From: Candidatus Thorarchaeota archaeon | Lineage (GTDB): Archaea > Asgardarchaeota > Thorarchaeia > Thorarchaeales > Thorarchaeaceae | Length of the DNA: 32,795 nt | Direction of reading: 5' to 3' | NCBI GenBank assembly: GCA_004524435.1 | Contig: SDNO01000006.1 | Coordinates: 1 to 32,795 of the forward strand | In this document: piece by piece, positions 8,080-15,525 of the stretch | How positions within the stretch are numbered: the stretch's first letter is position 1 | Layout of the letters: each line of letters opens with the position of its first letter | Position numbers and translations under genes: made by a program | The notes under the pieces: model-generated | Database searches by the model: none | The model's input: only the letters and a program-made list of their open reading frames with translations | What the model was told of the DNA's origin: nothing

Positions 8080-9411
8080 ATGGAACCGGTTGGAATTGTC
8101 GTACTGATTGTATTCATCGGGACTTACGTCATAATCTCAACCGAGAAGGTCAACCGGACAGGCATGTCATTGCTTGGCCTGACAATCATGGGGCTGGTTT
8201 TCTGGGCCGACAGCGTCATAAATCCTCCAGCAAATCCCGAAGACGTTCTTGGTTTCGTCGACCTGGTAGCGCATATCGAGTGGGGTACGATACTCTTTGT
8301 CACTGCAATGATGACCATTGTAGCGGTAGCAGGTAGTTCAGGCATGTTCCAATATCTCGCACTGACACTTGCTAAGACTAGCGGAGGCTTACACAAGAAT
8401 CTGTACCGGACGTTCATTATCTTCGTGTTTGGTATGTCACTCTTCTTTGATACTACCTCAACCATGTTGATCATAGCACCCCTGACTATCCAAGTATGCA
8501 GGGCCCTAGAGATTGATTTCAAGCCCTTTCTCGTATCTGAAGCCATCGTCTGCAACTTCTCTTCGATACCTTCGATTGTTGGTGCTGTACCCAATCTTGT
8601 TATTGCAGATGTGACTGGTCTGAACGCAGGATTCCTGTTTCTTGCCTTCATGCCACTTGCAGTCATCCTGCTGTTGGTCAGCTGGCCAGTTCTGATGTGG
8701 TGGTACGGAAAGAACTTCGGAGAGGCAGACAAAGCAAGAGCGGACCTCCTCTTTCTCATCGACCCGACCACCATGATCAGGTCCCGACGCGATTTCTATG
8801 CCTCAGTGGCTGCCTTTGCGATATTGGTGCTTGGATTTATAGTGGGACCTGCCACCGGCATCTCTCCATCCATGGTCGCATTGATGGTGGCAGCCGCGCT
8901 CCTCGTTTCTGCACATGACCGAGCAGCGGAATTTCTCGGAGAGGTAGGATGGGGCACTGTCTTCTTCTTGGTCGGTCTCTTTGGGCTTGTTGCAGGTCTT
9001 GAGCTGACAGGCTTCATCGAGCTGCTTGGGGATACGGTTGAATCGCTGGTGGGAGATAACGCGGTTACTGCCATCCTCTTTATGACATGGATTCCTGCCA
9101 TTCTATCAGCGTTTCTAGACAATTTACCGGTATCTGCTGTGCTTGCGCCTATTGCCACGGGATTTCCGGGAGTCAGTGATGTTGTTGCGATGTTTATTCC
9201 ACTTGCTCTTGTCTTTGCCGTGAACATCGGCGGATACATCTTCACCCCACTGGGTTCTCCTGCAAACATGGTCGCGATTGGGCTCTCGGAAAAAGAGGGA
9301 GATCATATTTCATTCTCTGAGTTTGTGAAAATCGGCACAATCTTGGGGATGATTCATCTCGTCATCGGTACTGGTTGGCTCCTCTTGTTCACCACCCTTC
9401 TCGGAGGATAA
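8080..9411 (+). CDS. Ion permease of the ArsB/NhaD/SLC13 superfamily
   Basis: This 443-residue polytopic membrane protein has about eleven hydrophobic segments and an internal two-fold repeat. The first half has SLFFDTTSTMLIIAPLTI, with IVGAVPNLVIADVTG after it. The second half has FLDNLPVSAVLAPIATG near residue 347 and FTPLGSPANMVAIG near 392. These are the paired discontinuous-helix motifs of the ion transporter superfamily that includes ArsB and NhaD. A start at ATG 8080 is supported by AGAGGT 11 bases upstream. Sodium/proton antiport, or dicarboxylate or arsenite transport, are the possible roles. The lack of arsenic genes nearby makes arsenite export less likely. No partner gene is adjacent. 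Confidence 0.82.
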   Translation: MEPVGIVVLIVFIGTYVIISTEKVNRTGMSLLGLTIMGLVFWADSVINPPANPEDVLGFVDLVAHIEWGTILFVTAMMTIVAVAGSSGMFQYLALTLAKTSGGLHKNLYRTFIIFVFGMSLFFDTTSTMLIIAPLTIQVCRALEIDFKPFLVSEAIVCNFSSIPSIVGAVPNLVIADVTGLNAGFLFLAFMPLAVILLLVSWPVLMWWYGKNFGEADKARADLLFLIDPTTMIRSRRDFYASVAAFAILVLGFIVGPATGISPSMVALMVAAALLVSAHDRAAEFLGEVGWGTVFFLVGLFGLVAGLELTGFIELLGDTVESLVGDNAVTAILFMTWIPAILSAFLDNLPVSAVLAPIATGFPGVSDVVAMFIPLALVFAVNIGGYIFTPLGSPANMVAIGLSEKEGDHISFSEFVKIGTILGMIHLVIGTGWLLLFTTLLGG

Positions 9412-9578
9412 GAACGAATGGACAATCCTCCCTGAATACCGCATCTAGGAAGTAGAGATGTTTGTTCTTTCGTGAGACTTCTCGCCCTGCCACGTCGTTA
9501 CATTAATGAATTGGACCTGTGCTGGCTGCTCAGACCTACTCACTAATCTCATCACTTCTGCAACAGGAGACGAATCCC

Positions 9579-10073
9579 TTGCCTAAACGAGCTCGATGCC
9601 CATATTGCGACAGACTCTTCTCTCGAGATCGTCTAGATGCCCACATCCAACGTTGTAGAATGAGAAACACCTCAGCTGGGAGAAGCAGACCCCCATCTCG
9701 GCGAAGCCTAATCGTAGATGGAAACAATGTTGCCTACTATCTATCAAGAAAGGGGGCGCCACGAGTACAGAATCTCATCCTTGCACGCCAGAGTCTGAGG
9801 CAGGCAGGATATAGACCAATTATTGTAGTATCGGCAGCATTGATTCACAAGATTGACAGACCGGAAGTCTTGGCAAGTATGATGGATGGAACCTCAGTAA
9901 TAGAGTCTCCAAGAGGGAGGAATGACGATCTGACCATCATCAGGCTTGCAGAGAAACGTAACGCAGAGATTCTGAGCAATGATAGGTTTCTTGACTGGCA
10001 GGACCGCTTTCCTTGGCTGGCTTCGCGACTGAGAAGATATCGGATGACACCAGCAGGCCTAATCCTCTCATAG
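9579..10073 (+). CDS. Zinc-finger NYN/PIN-domain ribonuclease candidate
   Basis: This 164-residue protein joins an N-terminal C2HC zinc finger (CPYC at 7-10, H22, C26) to a PIN-like NYN domain. The domain starts LIVDGNNVAYY (D47), the first acidic motif of the Zc3h12a/NYN group. It continues with the acidic pair in GRNDDLTII (116-117) and ends with ILSNDRFLDW, whose acidic residues (D135, D139) complete a metal-dependent nuclease centre. RNA cleavage is therefore expected. The TTG at 9579 is the best start because CAGGAGA lies eight bases upstream. The frame is open for 20 more codons from a GTG at 9519, which adds nothing recognisable. It stands alone, 69 bases before the alanyl-tRNA synthetase gene. 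Confidence 0.78.
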   Translation: MPKRARCPYCDRLFSRDRLDAHIQRCRMRNTSAGRSRPPSRRSLIVDGNNVAYYLSRKGAPRVQNLILARQSLRQAGYRPIIVVSAALIHKIDRPEVLASMMDGTSVIESPRGRNDDLTIIRLAEKRNAEILSNDRFLDWQDRFPWLASRLRRYRMTPAGLILS

Positions 10074-10093
10074 GCTTTGATGCTTCGAAAGCG

Positions 10094-10100
10094 TTAAAAT
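10094..10100 (+). promoter_or_regulatory. Possible TATA box for alaS
   Basis: TTAAAAT, preceded by a purine-rich CGAAAGCG, sits about 46 bases before the GTG start of alaS. That would give a transcript with a leader of about 20 bases. It rests on composition and spacing only. Confidence 0.35.
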
Positions 10101-10142
10101 CGGCTTTTAGATGGCGACTCTAGATAACATTTCCAGACTACG

Positions 10143-11930
10143 GTGAAACGGATGCATATCGACGAATTACGAGAAACGTACCTACGGTTCTTCAAGGAAA
10201 AGGGACATGCAATCATTCCATCAGCATCGCTCCTGCCGGAGCACGACCCCACAGTGCTCTTCACCACTGCAGGTATGCATCCCTTAGTTCCCTACTTGCT
10301 GGGTCAGAAACATCCTATGGGGAAACGCCTTGCCAATTGTCAGAAATGCATCAGAACAACCGACATAGAAGAAGTGGGCGACCCTACCCACCTTACGTTC
10401 TTTGAGATGCTGGGAAATTGGAGTCTTGGTGACTATTGGAAAGAAGAAACGATAAGGTGGAGTTACGAGTTTCTGACCTCAGATGAGTGGCTCGGACTCG
10501 ACCCTGACAGACTCTCCGTTACCCTTTTTGCGGGTGATGATGACGCCCCAAGGGATGAAGAGTCAGCTGAGATCTGGAGAGAGATGGGTATCCCGGATGA
10601 GAGGATCTACTTCTTGCCTAAGAATGACAACTGGTGGGGTCCAGCGGGCACTACTGGGCCTTGTGGCCCCTGTACTGAGATGTTCATAGAAGTAGACGAA
10701 GTCCCGAAATGCGGCCCAGACTGTAAACCAGGCTGCAATTGCGGACGCTACTTCGAGATCTGGAACGATGTGTTTATGGAGTACAACAAAGAACAAGACG
10801 GGTCCTACTCTAAGCTCAAGCAGCGAAATGTTGACACAGGGATGGGGGTAGAGAGAACAGCCGCGATGCTACAGGGGGTGTCAACGGTCTACCACCTAGA
10901 AAATTTCACTCCAATAGTGAACAGAATCAGGGAACTATCTCAGAGGGAGCTAGATAAGTCTGACAAGCACGAGATTCGCCTGGTTGCAGACCATGTGAAG
11001 GCTGCCACCATGATAATGGCGGACGATAGAAGGATAACTCCCTCGAACACCGAGCAGGGATATGTTGTCCGTCGGCTGGTGCGGCGAGCCATACTGAGTG
11101 CAGACCGACTGGAACTAAGACCGGGATTCATGGAAGAAATCGCACAGATGGTCATAGATGTATACAAGGATGTGTACGAAGAGGTAGAGCGCAATCACGA
11201 CTTCATTATGCAGAACCTCAAGCGAGAGGAGAAGAAATTCAAGCGTACACTGCGACGAGCACTCCGCAAGTTGGAGAGAATACTAGACGATACAGGAGAT
11301 ATAACCGGTGAGGATGCCTTCTTGCTCTTTACCAGTTACGGTCTTCCCATCGAGATTACAAGAGAGATTGCCCAGGAACGCGGACTCAAGATCGATATGG
11401 ATGAGTTTCGGGAAGAGTTCGAGCATCACCGAGAGATTTCCCGTGCAAAGAGCCAGGGCAAGTTCAAGGGAGGGTTGGCGGATCACAGTGAAGAGATAAC
11501 CAGACTTCATACGGCCACGCACCTGCTGCAAGAGGCTCTCCGCAGAGTCCTCGGAGAGAATGTCAAACAGATGGGCAGCAATATCACGAAGGAGAGGCTC
11601 AGATTCGACTTTAGCTTCAACAGGAAGCTGACACCAGAAGAGATCGAAGCAGTCGAGAATCTGGTGAATGATGTCATCGGGAATGACCTGAAAGTGAAGC
11701 GGGAATTCATGTCCTATGATGAAGCGATCAAGAAGGGAGCACTTGCCTTCTTCAAGGAGAATTACGGAGACGACGTTTCAGTCTACTCCGTTGGCGATTT
11801 TAGTATGGAGTTGTGTGGAGGGCCTCATGTTGATCATACGGGAGTTCTTGGCAGATTCAAGATAAAGAAACAAGAAAACATCGGCGCAGGCGTCATGAGA
11901 ATAAGAGCTATCTTGGAACAAGATGACTAG
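10143..11930 (+). CDS. alaS: Alanyl-tRNA synthetase, short bacterial-type form without C-Ala domain
   Basis: This 595-residue class II synthetase charges tRNA-Ala. The aminoacylation domain begins with ELRETYLRFFKEKGH and contains PSASLLPEHDPTVLFTTAGM and LTFFEMLGNWSLGDY (motif 2 region), as well as the class II motif 3 part (DTGMGVERTAAML). A cysteine cluster in the insertion (C190, C194, C198, C200) looks like an extra zinc site. The editing domain keeps HTATH 456-460 and CGGPH 558-562, the zinc and catalytic set that hydrolyses mischarged Ser- or Gly-tRNA-Ala. The protein stops right after editing and lacks the coiled-coil/C-Ala part found in full-length enzymes of about 870-900 residues. 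It lacks the archaeal-type N-terminal region and reads like the short enzymes of candidate phyla radiation bacteria. Confidence 0.93.
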   Translation: MKRMHIDELRETYLRFFKEKGHAIIPSASLLPEHDPTVLFTTAGMHPLVPYLLGQKHPMGKRLANCQKCIRTTDIEEVGDPTHLTFFEMLGNWSLGDYWKEETIRWSYEFLTSDEWLGLDPDRLSVTLFAGDDDAPRDEESAEIWREMGIPDERIYFLPKNDNWWGPAGTTGPCGPCTEMFIEVDEVPKCGPDCKPGCNCGRYFEIWNDVFMEYNKEQDGSYSKLKQRNVDTGMGVERTAAMLQGVSTVYHLENFTPIVNRIRELSQRELDKSDKHEIRLVADHVKAATMIMADDRRITPSNTEQGYVVRRLVRRAILSADRLELRPGFMEEIAQMVIDVYKDVYEEVERNHDFIMQNLKREEKKFKRTLRRALRKLERILDDTGDITGEDAFLLFTSYGLPIEITREIAQERGLKIDMDEFREEFEHHREISRAKSQGKFKGGLADHSEEITRLHTATHLLQEALRRVLGENVKQMGSNITKERLRFDFSFNRKLTPEEIEAVENLVNDVIGNDLKVKREFMSYDEAIKKGALAFFKENYGDDVSVYSVGDFSMELCGGPHVDHTGVLGRFKIKKQENIGAGVMRIRAILEQDD

Positions 11931-12001
11931 AGCAATGACAAGTCATATTTGTCGATACGGCATTGAATAGACGATTTCCGAAAGTAAAGGAGAAGGAAGA
12001 G

Positions 12002-12661
12002 ATGGGTACATTCTCAAGAATATTCGGATTAGGCGACAAGGAACTGCAAGAGAAGGCGGAGAAGCTTCTGCTCAGCCTGAGCAAATCCCTCCAGAAGGCA
12101 TGTGCCAAGCTACACGCTCAGGTTGAATGCTGGGCAGCAGGGAATGAGGAGAAAGTCAAGGAGATTGCAGAGGAAATCATTGAGGTGGAGCGTGAGGCAG
12201 ATGAAACCAAGGACGCTCTAATCAATAGCATCTTCGCAAAGCACGCATATCTTCCTCAACAGACAGAGGAACGCTATGATCTCATCACCAAAATGGATCA
12301 CATCATTGATGCCGCAGAGGAAGCAGCTCGGATTATCCTAGCAGGTTTTGAGAGAGAGCCTCCAAAAGAGATTGTCAAGATATCCGAAAAGTGCTGGTAC
12401 TGCACAGACCTGCTCCAAGACGCAATAAAGTACATCTTCTCAGACTTTGAGAAATCAATCAAATACTCACGAAAGATTGAGGATGTTAGAGAAGAGGCAC
12501 GAAATGAGAAGTTCGAGCTCATTGAGGAGATATGCGAGGGTGAGTACAAGCCAATCGATGCAATGTACTATCATCTCATTGCTACGGAGATTCTTGAGGT
12601 AGCAATTAGGGCAGAAGTCACCGCAGACCTTATTCGGGCAATAGCTGTTCGATACATCTAG
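12002..12661 (+). CDS. DUF47/PhoU-like phosphate transport accessory protein
   Basis: This 219-residue, almost entirely helical protein has many heptad-like charged stretches (LQEKAEKLLLSLSKSLQKA, EEIIEVEREADETKDALIN), the PhoU-like bundle of the DUF47 family (TIGR00153). The E-x-x-x-D-x-x-K signature EVEREADETKD, a metal-binding motif of PhoU proteins, is present near residue 65. GGAGAAGGAAGAG directly before the ATG at 12002 decides the start; the frame itself is open from 11963. It is followed after 17 bases by the PiT transporter, a common pair in which DUF47 proteins regulate or assist low-affinity phosphate uptake. Confidence 0.88.
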   Translation: MGTFSRIFGLGDKELQEKAEKLLLSLSKSLQKACAKLHAQVECWAAGNEEKVKEIAEEIIEVEREADETKDALINSIFAKHAYLPQQTEERYDLITKMDHIIDAAEEAARIILAGFEREPPKEIVKISEKCWYCTDLLQDAIKYIFSDFEKSIKYSRKIEDVREEARNEKFELIEEICEGEYKPIDAMYYHLIATEILEVAIRAEVTADLIRAIAVRYI

Positions 12662-12678
12662 CTGGGGGAGAAACTCGG

Positions 12679-13707
12679 GTGGAGGTTCTTCTTCTAGCTT
12701 TGGTACTCGTCATCGGTTTTCTCGTCGCCTTTGCGGTGGGAAGCAATGATGAAACCATGAGCCCTGCAGTCGGTGCTAGAATCTTCACAGTCAACACTGC
12801 CGTTGCCATTGGAGGAATCATCAACATAATTGGCGCCGTGACACTGGGGACCAATGTATCAGAACGCGTGGGTTCTGATATTGCGGGAGGGAGTCTGCTC
12901 ACACTGACGATGGTCTTCGCAGTTCTTCTTGCAATGGCGATATGGCTTCTGGTCGCATCATTCACTAAGGGGCTGCCGATTAGCACAACTCAATGCGTGG
13001 TAGGATCTGTCATTGGCGTAGTTGCCCTAGCACCCTTGTTGGGCATCGCCAGTGGCGGCAGCTATGCAGTGGACTGGATGGTGGTCGGCCAGATATTTAT
13101 CGGATGGATCGTGTCACCAGCGCTTGGCTTCCTTATTAGTGGAATAGTCTATGCCGGGGTCAGAAGACTTCAGTCACGAGCGAAAGGACTCGCCTCCAGA
13201 GAGAGGCAGGAGAGAATCGCAGCCTATGGCTTGACCGTCTTCCTAATCATAACATCATTGAGTAGAGGGGGCAATGATGTGGCCAATGCTGTGGCACCAC
13301 TCATCGCATTGCCAGATTTCCAAGGCTTCGCGTATCTTGGGCCGTTCATCATCCCAATGACGGTGATTCCCCTCCTTCTGGGAGGAATTGGGATGGCTCT
13401 AGGACTAGCAGTCATCGGGAGACGAGTGATCAAAACTCTAGCGACAGAGGTTGTCACTCTCTCACCCACGTCTGCACTCTCAGCAAGCATGGCCACAAGT
13501 ATTGTGATGTTTGTGGGGACCTTACTGGGTTTCCCCTTGAGTGGGACTCATGTGCTTGTTGCAGCGCTTGTCGCTGTTGGGTGGGTATCGAGAGCACCAG
13601 TCAAGAAGCGACAAATCAGAGATATTCTCATCTCATGGATTGTGACTGTACCTATCTCAGCTGGTCTAGCTGTAGGATTGTTTGCGTTGATTCAACCTTT
13701 CTTCTAG
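12679..13707 (+). CDS. pit: PiT-family inorganic phosphate transporter
   Basis: This 342-residue membrane protein has about ten hydrophobic segments and imports phosphate (probably as a metal-phosphate complex) driven by protons or sodium. The two inverted PiT signatures are visible: GSNDETMSPAVG at residues 21-32 and GGNDVANAVAP near 197-207. Each supplies an asparagine-aspartate pair to the substrate site. The start is a GTG with GGGGGAGA ten bases upstream. It follows the DUF47 gene in the same transcript. Its TAG stop overlaps the stop of the convergent protease gene in a shared CTAG. Confidence 0.93.
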   Translation: MEVLLLALVLVIGFLVAFAVGSNDETMSPAVGARIFTVNTAVAIGGIINIIGAVTLGTNVSERVGSDIAGGSLLTLTMVFAVLLAMAIWLLVASFTKGLPISTTQCVVGSVIGVVALAPLLGIASGGSYAVDWMVVGQIFIGWIVSPALGFLISGIVYAGVRRLQSRAKGLASRERQERIAAYGLTVFLIITSLSRGGNDVANAVAPLIALPDFQGFAYLGPFIIPMTVIPLLLGGIGMALGLAVIGRRVIKTLATEVVTLSPTSALSASMATSIVMFVGTLLGFPLSGTHVLVAALVAVGWVSRAPVKKRQIRDILISWIVTVPISAGLAVGLFALIQPFF

Positions 13708-14597
13708 ACCAGTGACCTATACGCATCGAAGAACGAATCGGGGCCGTCAACTATCGTCTGAACCAGAGCCCGTCGTCCAAGGTCTTCATCAATCTTCATA
13801 GCCATGTGCGCCCCGGCAATATACCAGAGTCGACGTTCGTGACCGGACATGTCCTCGAGTATCTCCATATCCGATGCGGCAAGTGGTCGATCCTCTTGCT
13901 CATCGAGCTTCTCAACTACGGAGAAGAACTCCCTCACACGCCTATCACGTAATCTTGCATCCAAGAGTACTGGATAGTCCAAATTGTTTAGAACTGTATA
14001 CTCGACACGTTTCTCTAAGGGAGCATATACAGCAAGCCCCTCAAGATGAGTTGCATACCGTATGATTCGACGAAGGTCAGACGTCATCCCTAAATCTTCC
14101 ATCTTGAAGAGTGGATTGTAATGTGTGAATCCGACATGATGGAGTTCGTGCATAGCCATGAATGGTAATTCTCGCGTGTCTTCCTGAAACCACGGATGAG
14201 CGAGGTTGAGAATTGCGGAACCGTCTGAAACAATGCCCACATCATAGCCTATTATTCCATATAGCACAGCGTCCAGATTGCAGTCATCAGGCAAGTAATT
14301 CTGGAGTTCATCGAACAATGCCTCGTACATATCTCTGTGTGAGCGGATATGATCAAGACAACATCCTACAGCTTGAACTGTTTCGAGACGGTGGTCGCGA
14401 CTGAAGTCAAGTAGACCTCTCCAGAAGTATCGAATATTCTCTGATGTGTTTCCGAAGCGTATTGCATGATTGAACGTCTTGATTGCTGCAGGATGTTCGA
14501 TGACTCTTTCAAGCGCGTCCACCTGAGTGTTTTGAATGTAGTTCAATAGATCGCCAAGGAGCGAGATGTCTATCTTCACGCGAAGAGATGCAACCAA
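13704..14597 (-). CDS. Putative zinc metalloprotease (HELHH, gluzincin-like)
   Basis: This 297-residue soluble protein has HELHH at 150-154 and, 32 residues past the second histidine, THLEGLAVY with E186. That is the third-ligand arrangement of gluzincin peptidases and of DUF2268/DUF5700-like proteins. The rest is helical and shows no recognised domain. There is no signal peptide, so it acts in the cytoplasm. It lies 13 bases after the RNase Z-like gene and is very likely co-transcribed with it. The substrate is unknown, and I cannot name the family with certainty. Catalysis by zinc-bound water with E151 as base follows from the motif. Confidence 0.7.
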   Translation of the reverse strand: MVASLRVKIDISLLGDLLNYIQNTQVDALERVIEHPAAIKTFNHAIRFGNTSENIRYFWRGLLDFSRDHRLETVQAVGCCLDHIRSHRDMYEALFDELQNYLPDDCNLDAVLYGIIGYDVGIVSDGSAILNLAHPWFQEDTRELPFMAMHELHHVGFTHYNPLFKMEDLGMTSDLRRIIRYATHLEGLAVYAPLEKRVEYTVLNNLDYPVLLDARLRDRRVREFFSVVEKLDEQEDRPLAASDMEILEDMSGHERRLWYIAGAHMAMKIDEDLGRRALVQTIVDGPDSFFDAYRSLV

Positions 14598-14610
14598 TAG
14601 ACGCTCACCC

Positions 14611-15357
14611 CTACCTATCCCAACCCTCCATCTTGGGGATCCTATGTATCAAAATCGACTCCCTCGCAAGAGCTGCGAGTTCCTTAGCCTCAGCCTCCGT
14701 GAGATGTGCACGGGGCTCTGATTCAGAGTATTCGTCTAGGGTCGCCTCAATGATAGCCAGGTCAACATCGCGCACGACTTCCTTTGCACCCTCACACATG
14801 CGCGTGTCTCCCGTGTACCCGATTTCAGTCTGACCGACCCGGACTCTGAAGCCTAGAGCGGGCATGAGGTCAACTTCATCCGAGATACTCTCTAGACCAA
14901 AGTGCTCCACTTCTTCGGCGCGCACCTTGAAGAAGTCTGTATCGAACCCAGACCCGCGCCCTACTTCATGATAGAAGATCTGGAATGGCATCGAGTTACG
15001 GTGACATCTGCGATAGTCAGTAATGATGTTCTGTGCTTCAACACACCCGCTGGGTATGAGTATGTTAAGGGTCTTCTTTCGTTGCATCATCCTCATGAAT
15101 CCAATCAACGAATAAAGACCCCCAATATGATCGAAGTGCCCGTGCGTCAAGGCAATCAGGTTTATCTCGTTCACAAAGTCGAATCTCTCTCTGGCCAAGA
15201 GATCGCGCAGAGCACCATCCCCAGTATCCATGAGCATGAGCTTCCCCGTGAACTTGGAAAAGACCCGGACTGTCGTACTCACACCAGCTGCACTATAGGG
15301 TATCTCAACTCTGACTTCATCGTTCTCCCATTCGTAGGAAGACTGGGACTCGCTCAT
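14611..15357 (-). CDS. Metallo-beta-lactamase-fold hydrolase (RNase Z-like)
   Basis: This 248-residue MBL-fold protein has the dizinc ligands THGHFDHIGG (H72, H74, D76, H77), a histidine in EEVEHFGLES (H152), D184 in YTGDTRM and H218 in RAHLTEAEA. The HLT motif and the spacing resemble RNase Z and the related phosphodiesterase group. However, the first 40 residues differ from a standard tRNase Z and the flexible arm is short. A tRNA 3'-processing role is possible, as is a cyclic nucleotide or other phosphodiester substrate. It is the first gene of a two-gene operon with the putative protease. Confidence 0.82.
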   Translation of the reverse strand: MSESQSSYEWENDEVRVEIPYSAAGVSTTVRVFSKFTGKLMLMDTGDGALRDLLARERFDFVNEINLIALTHGHFDHIGGLYSLIGFMRMMQRKKTLNILIPSGCVEAQNIITDYRRCHRNSMPFQIFYHEVGRGSGFDTDFFKVRAEEVEHFGLESISDEVDLMPALGFRVRVGQTEIGYTGDTRMCEGAKEVVRDVDLAIIEATLDEYSESEPRAHLTEAEAKELAALARESILIHRIPKMEGWDR

Positions 15358-15525
15358 ATTGATTCACAACCAACTGATGACATCAACCTATTTGATAGGT
15401 ATTTGTCTGTACTAGGAGAAGAACTTACAGAGAGAAAAGTGTCACGGATTGGTCATATCTCTACACATCGATCTCAGTCGGTGGTCTGAGGTAGTCCGTG
15501 GGGAGAATCTACTGGTGAAAGCTTC

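Noticed and set aside
8124-8774. Long minus-strand open frame opposite the permease gene
   Set aside because: It is a shadow of a well-supported membrane transporter, and its translation shows no coherent helices or motifs.
14902-15489. Long plus-strand open frame opposite the RNase Z-like gene
   Set aside because: It lies antisense to a gene with complete metal-binding motifs and has no family resemblance of its own.
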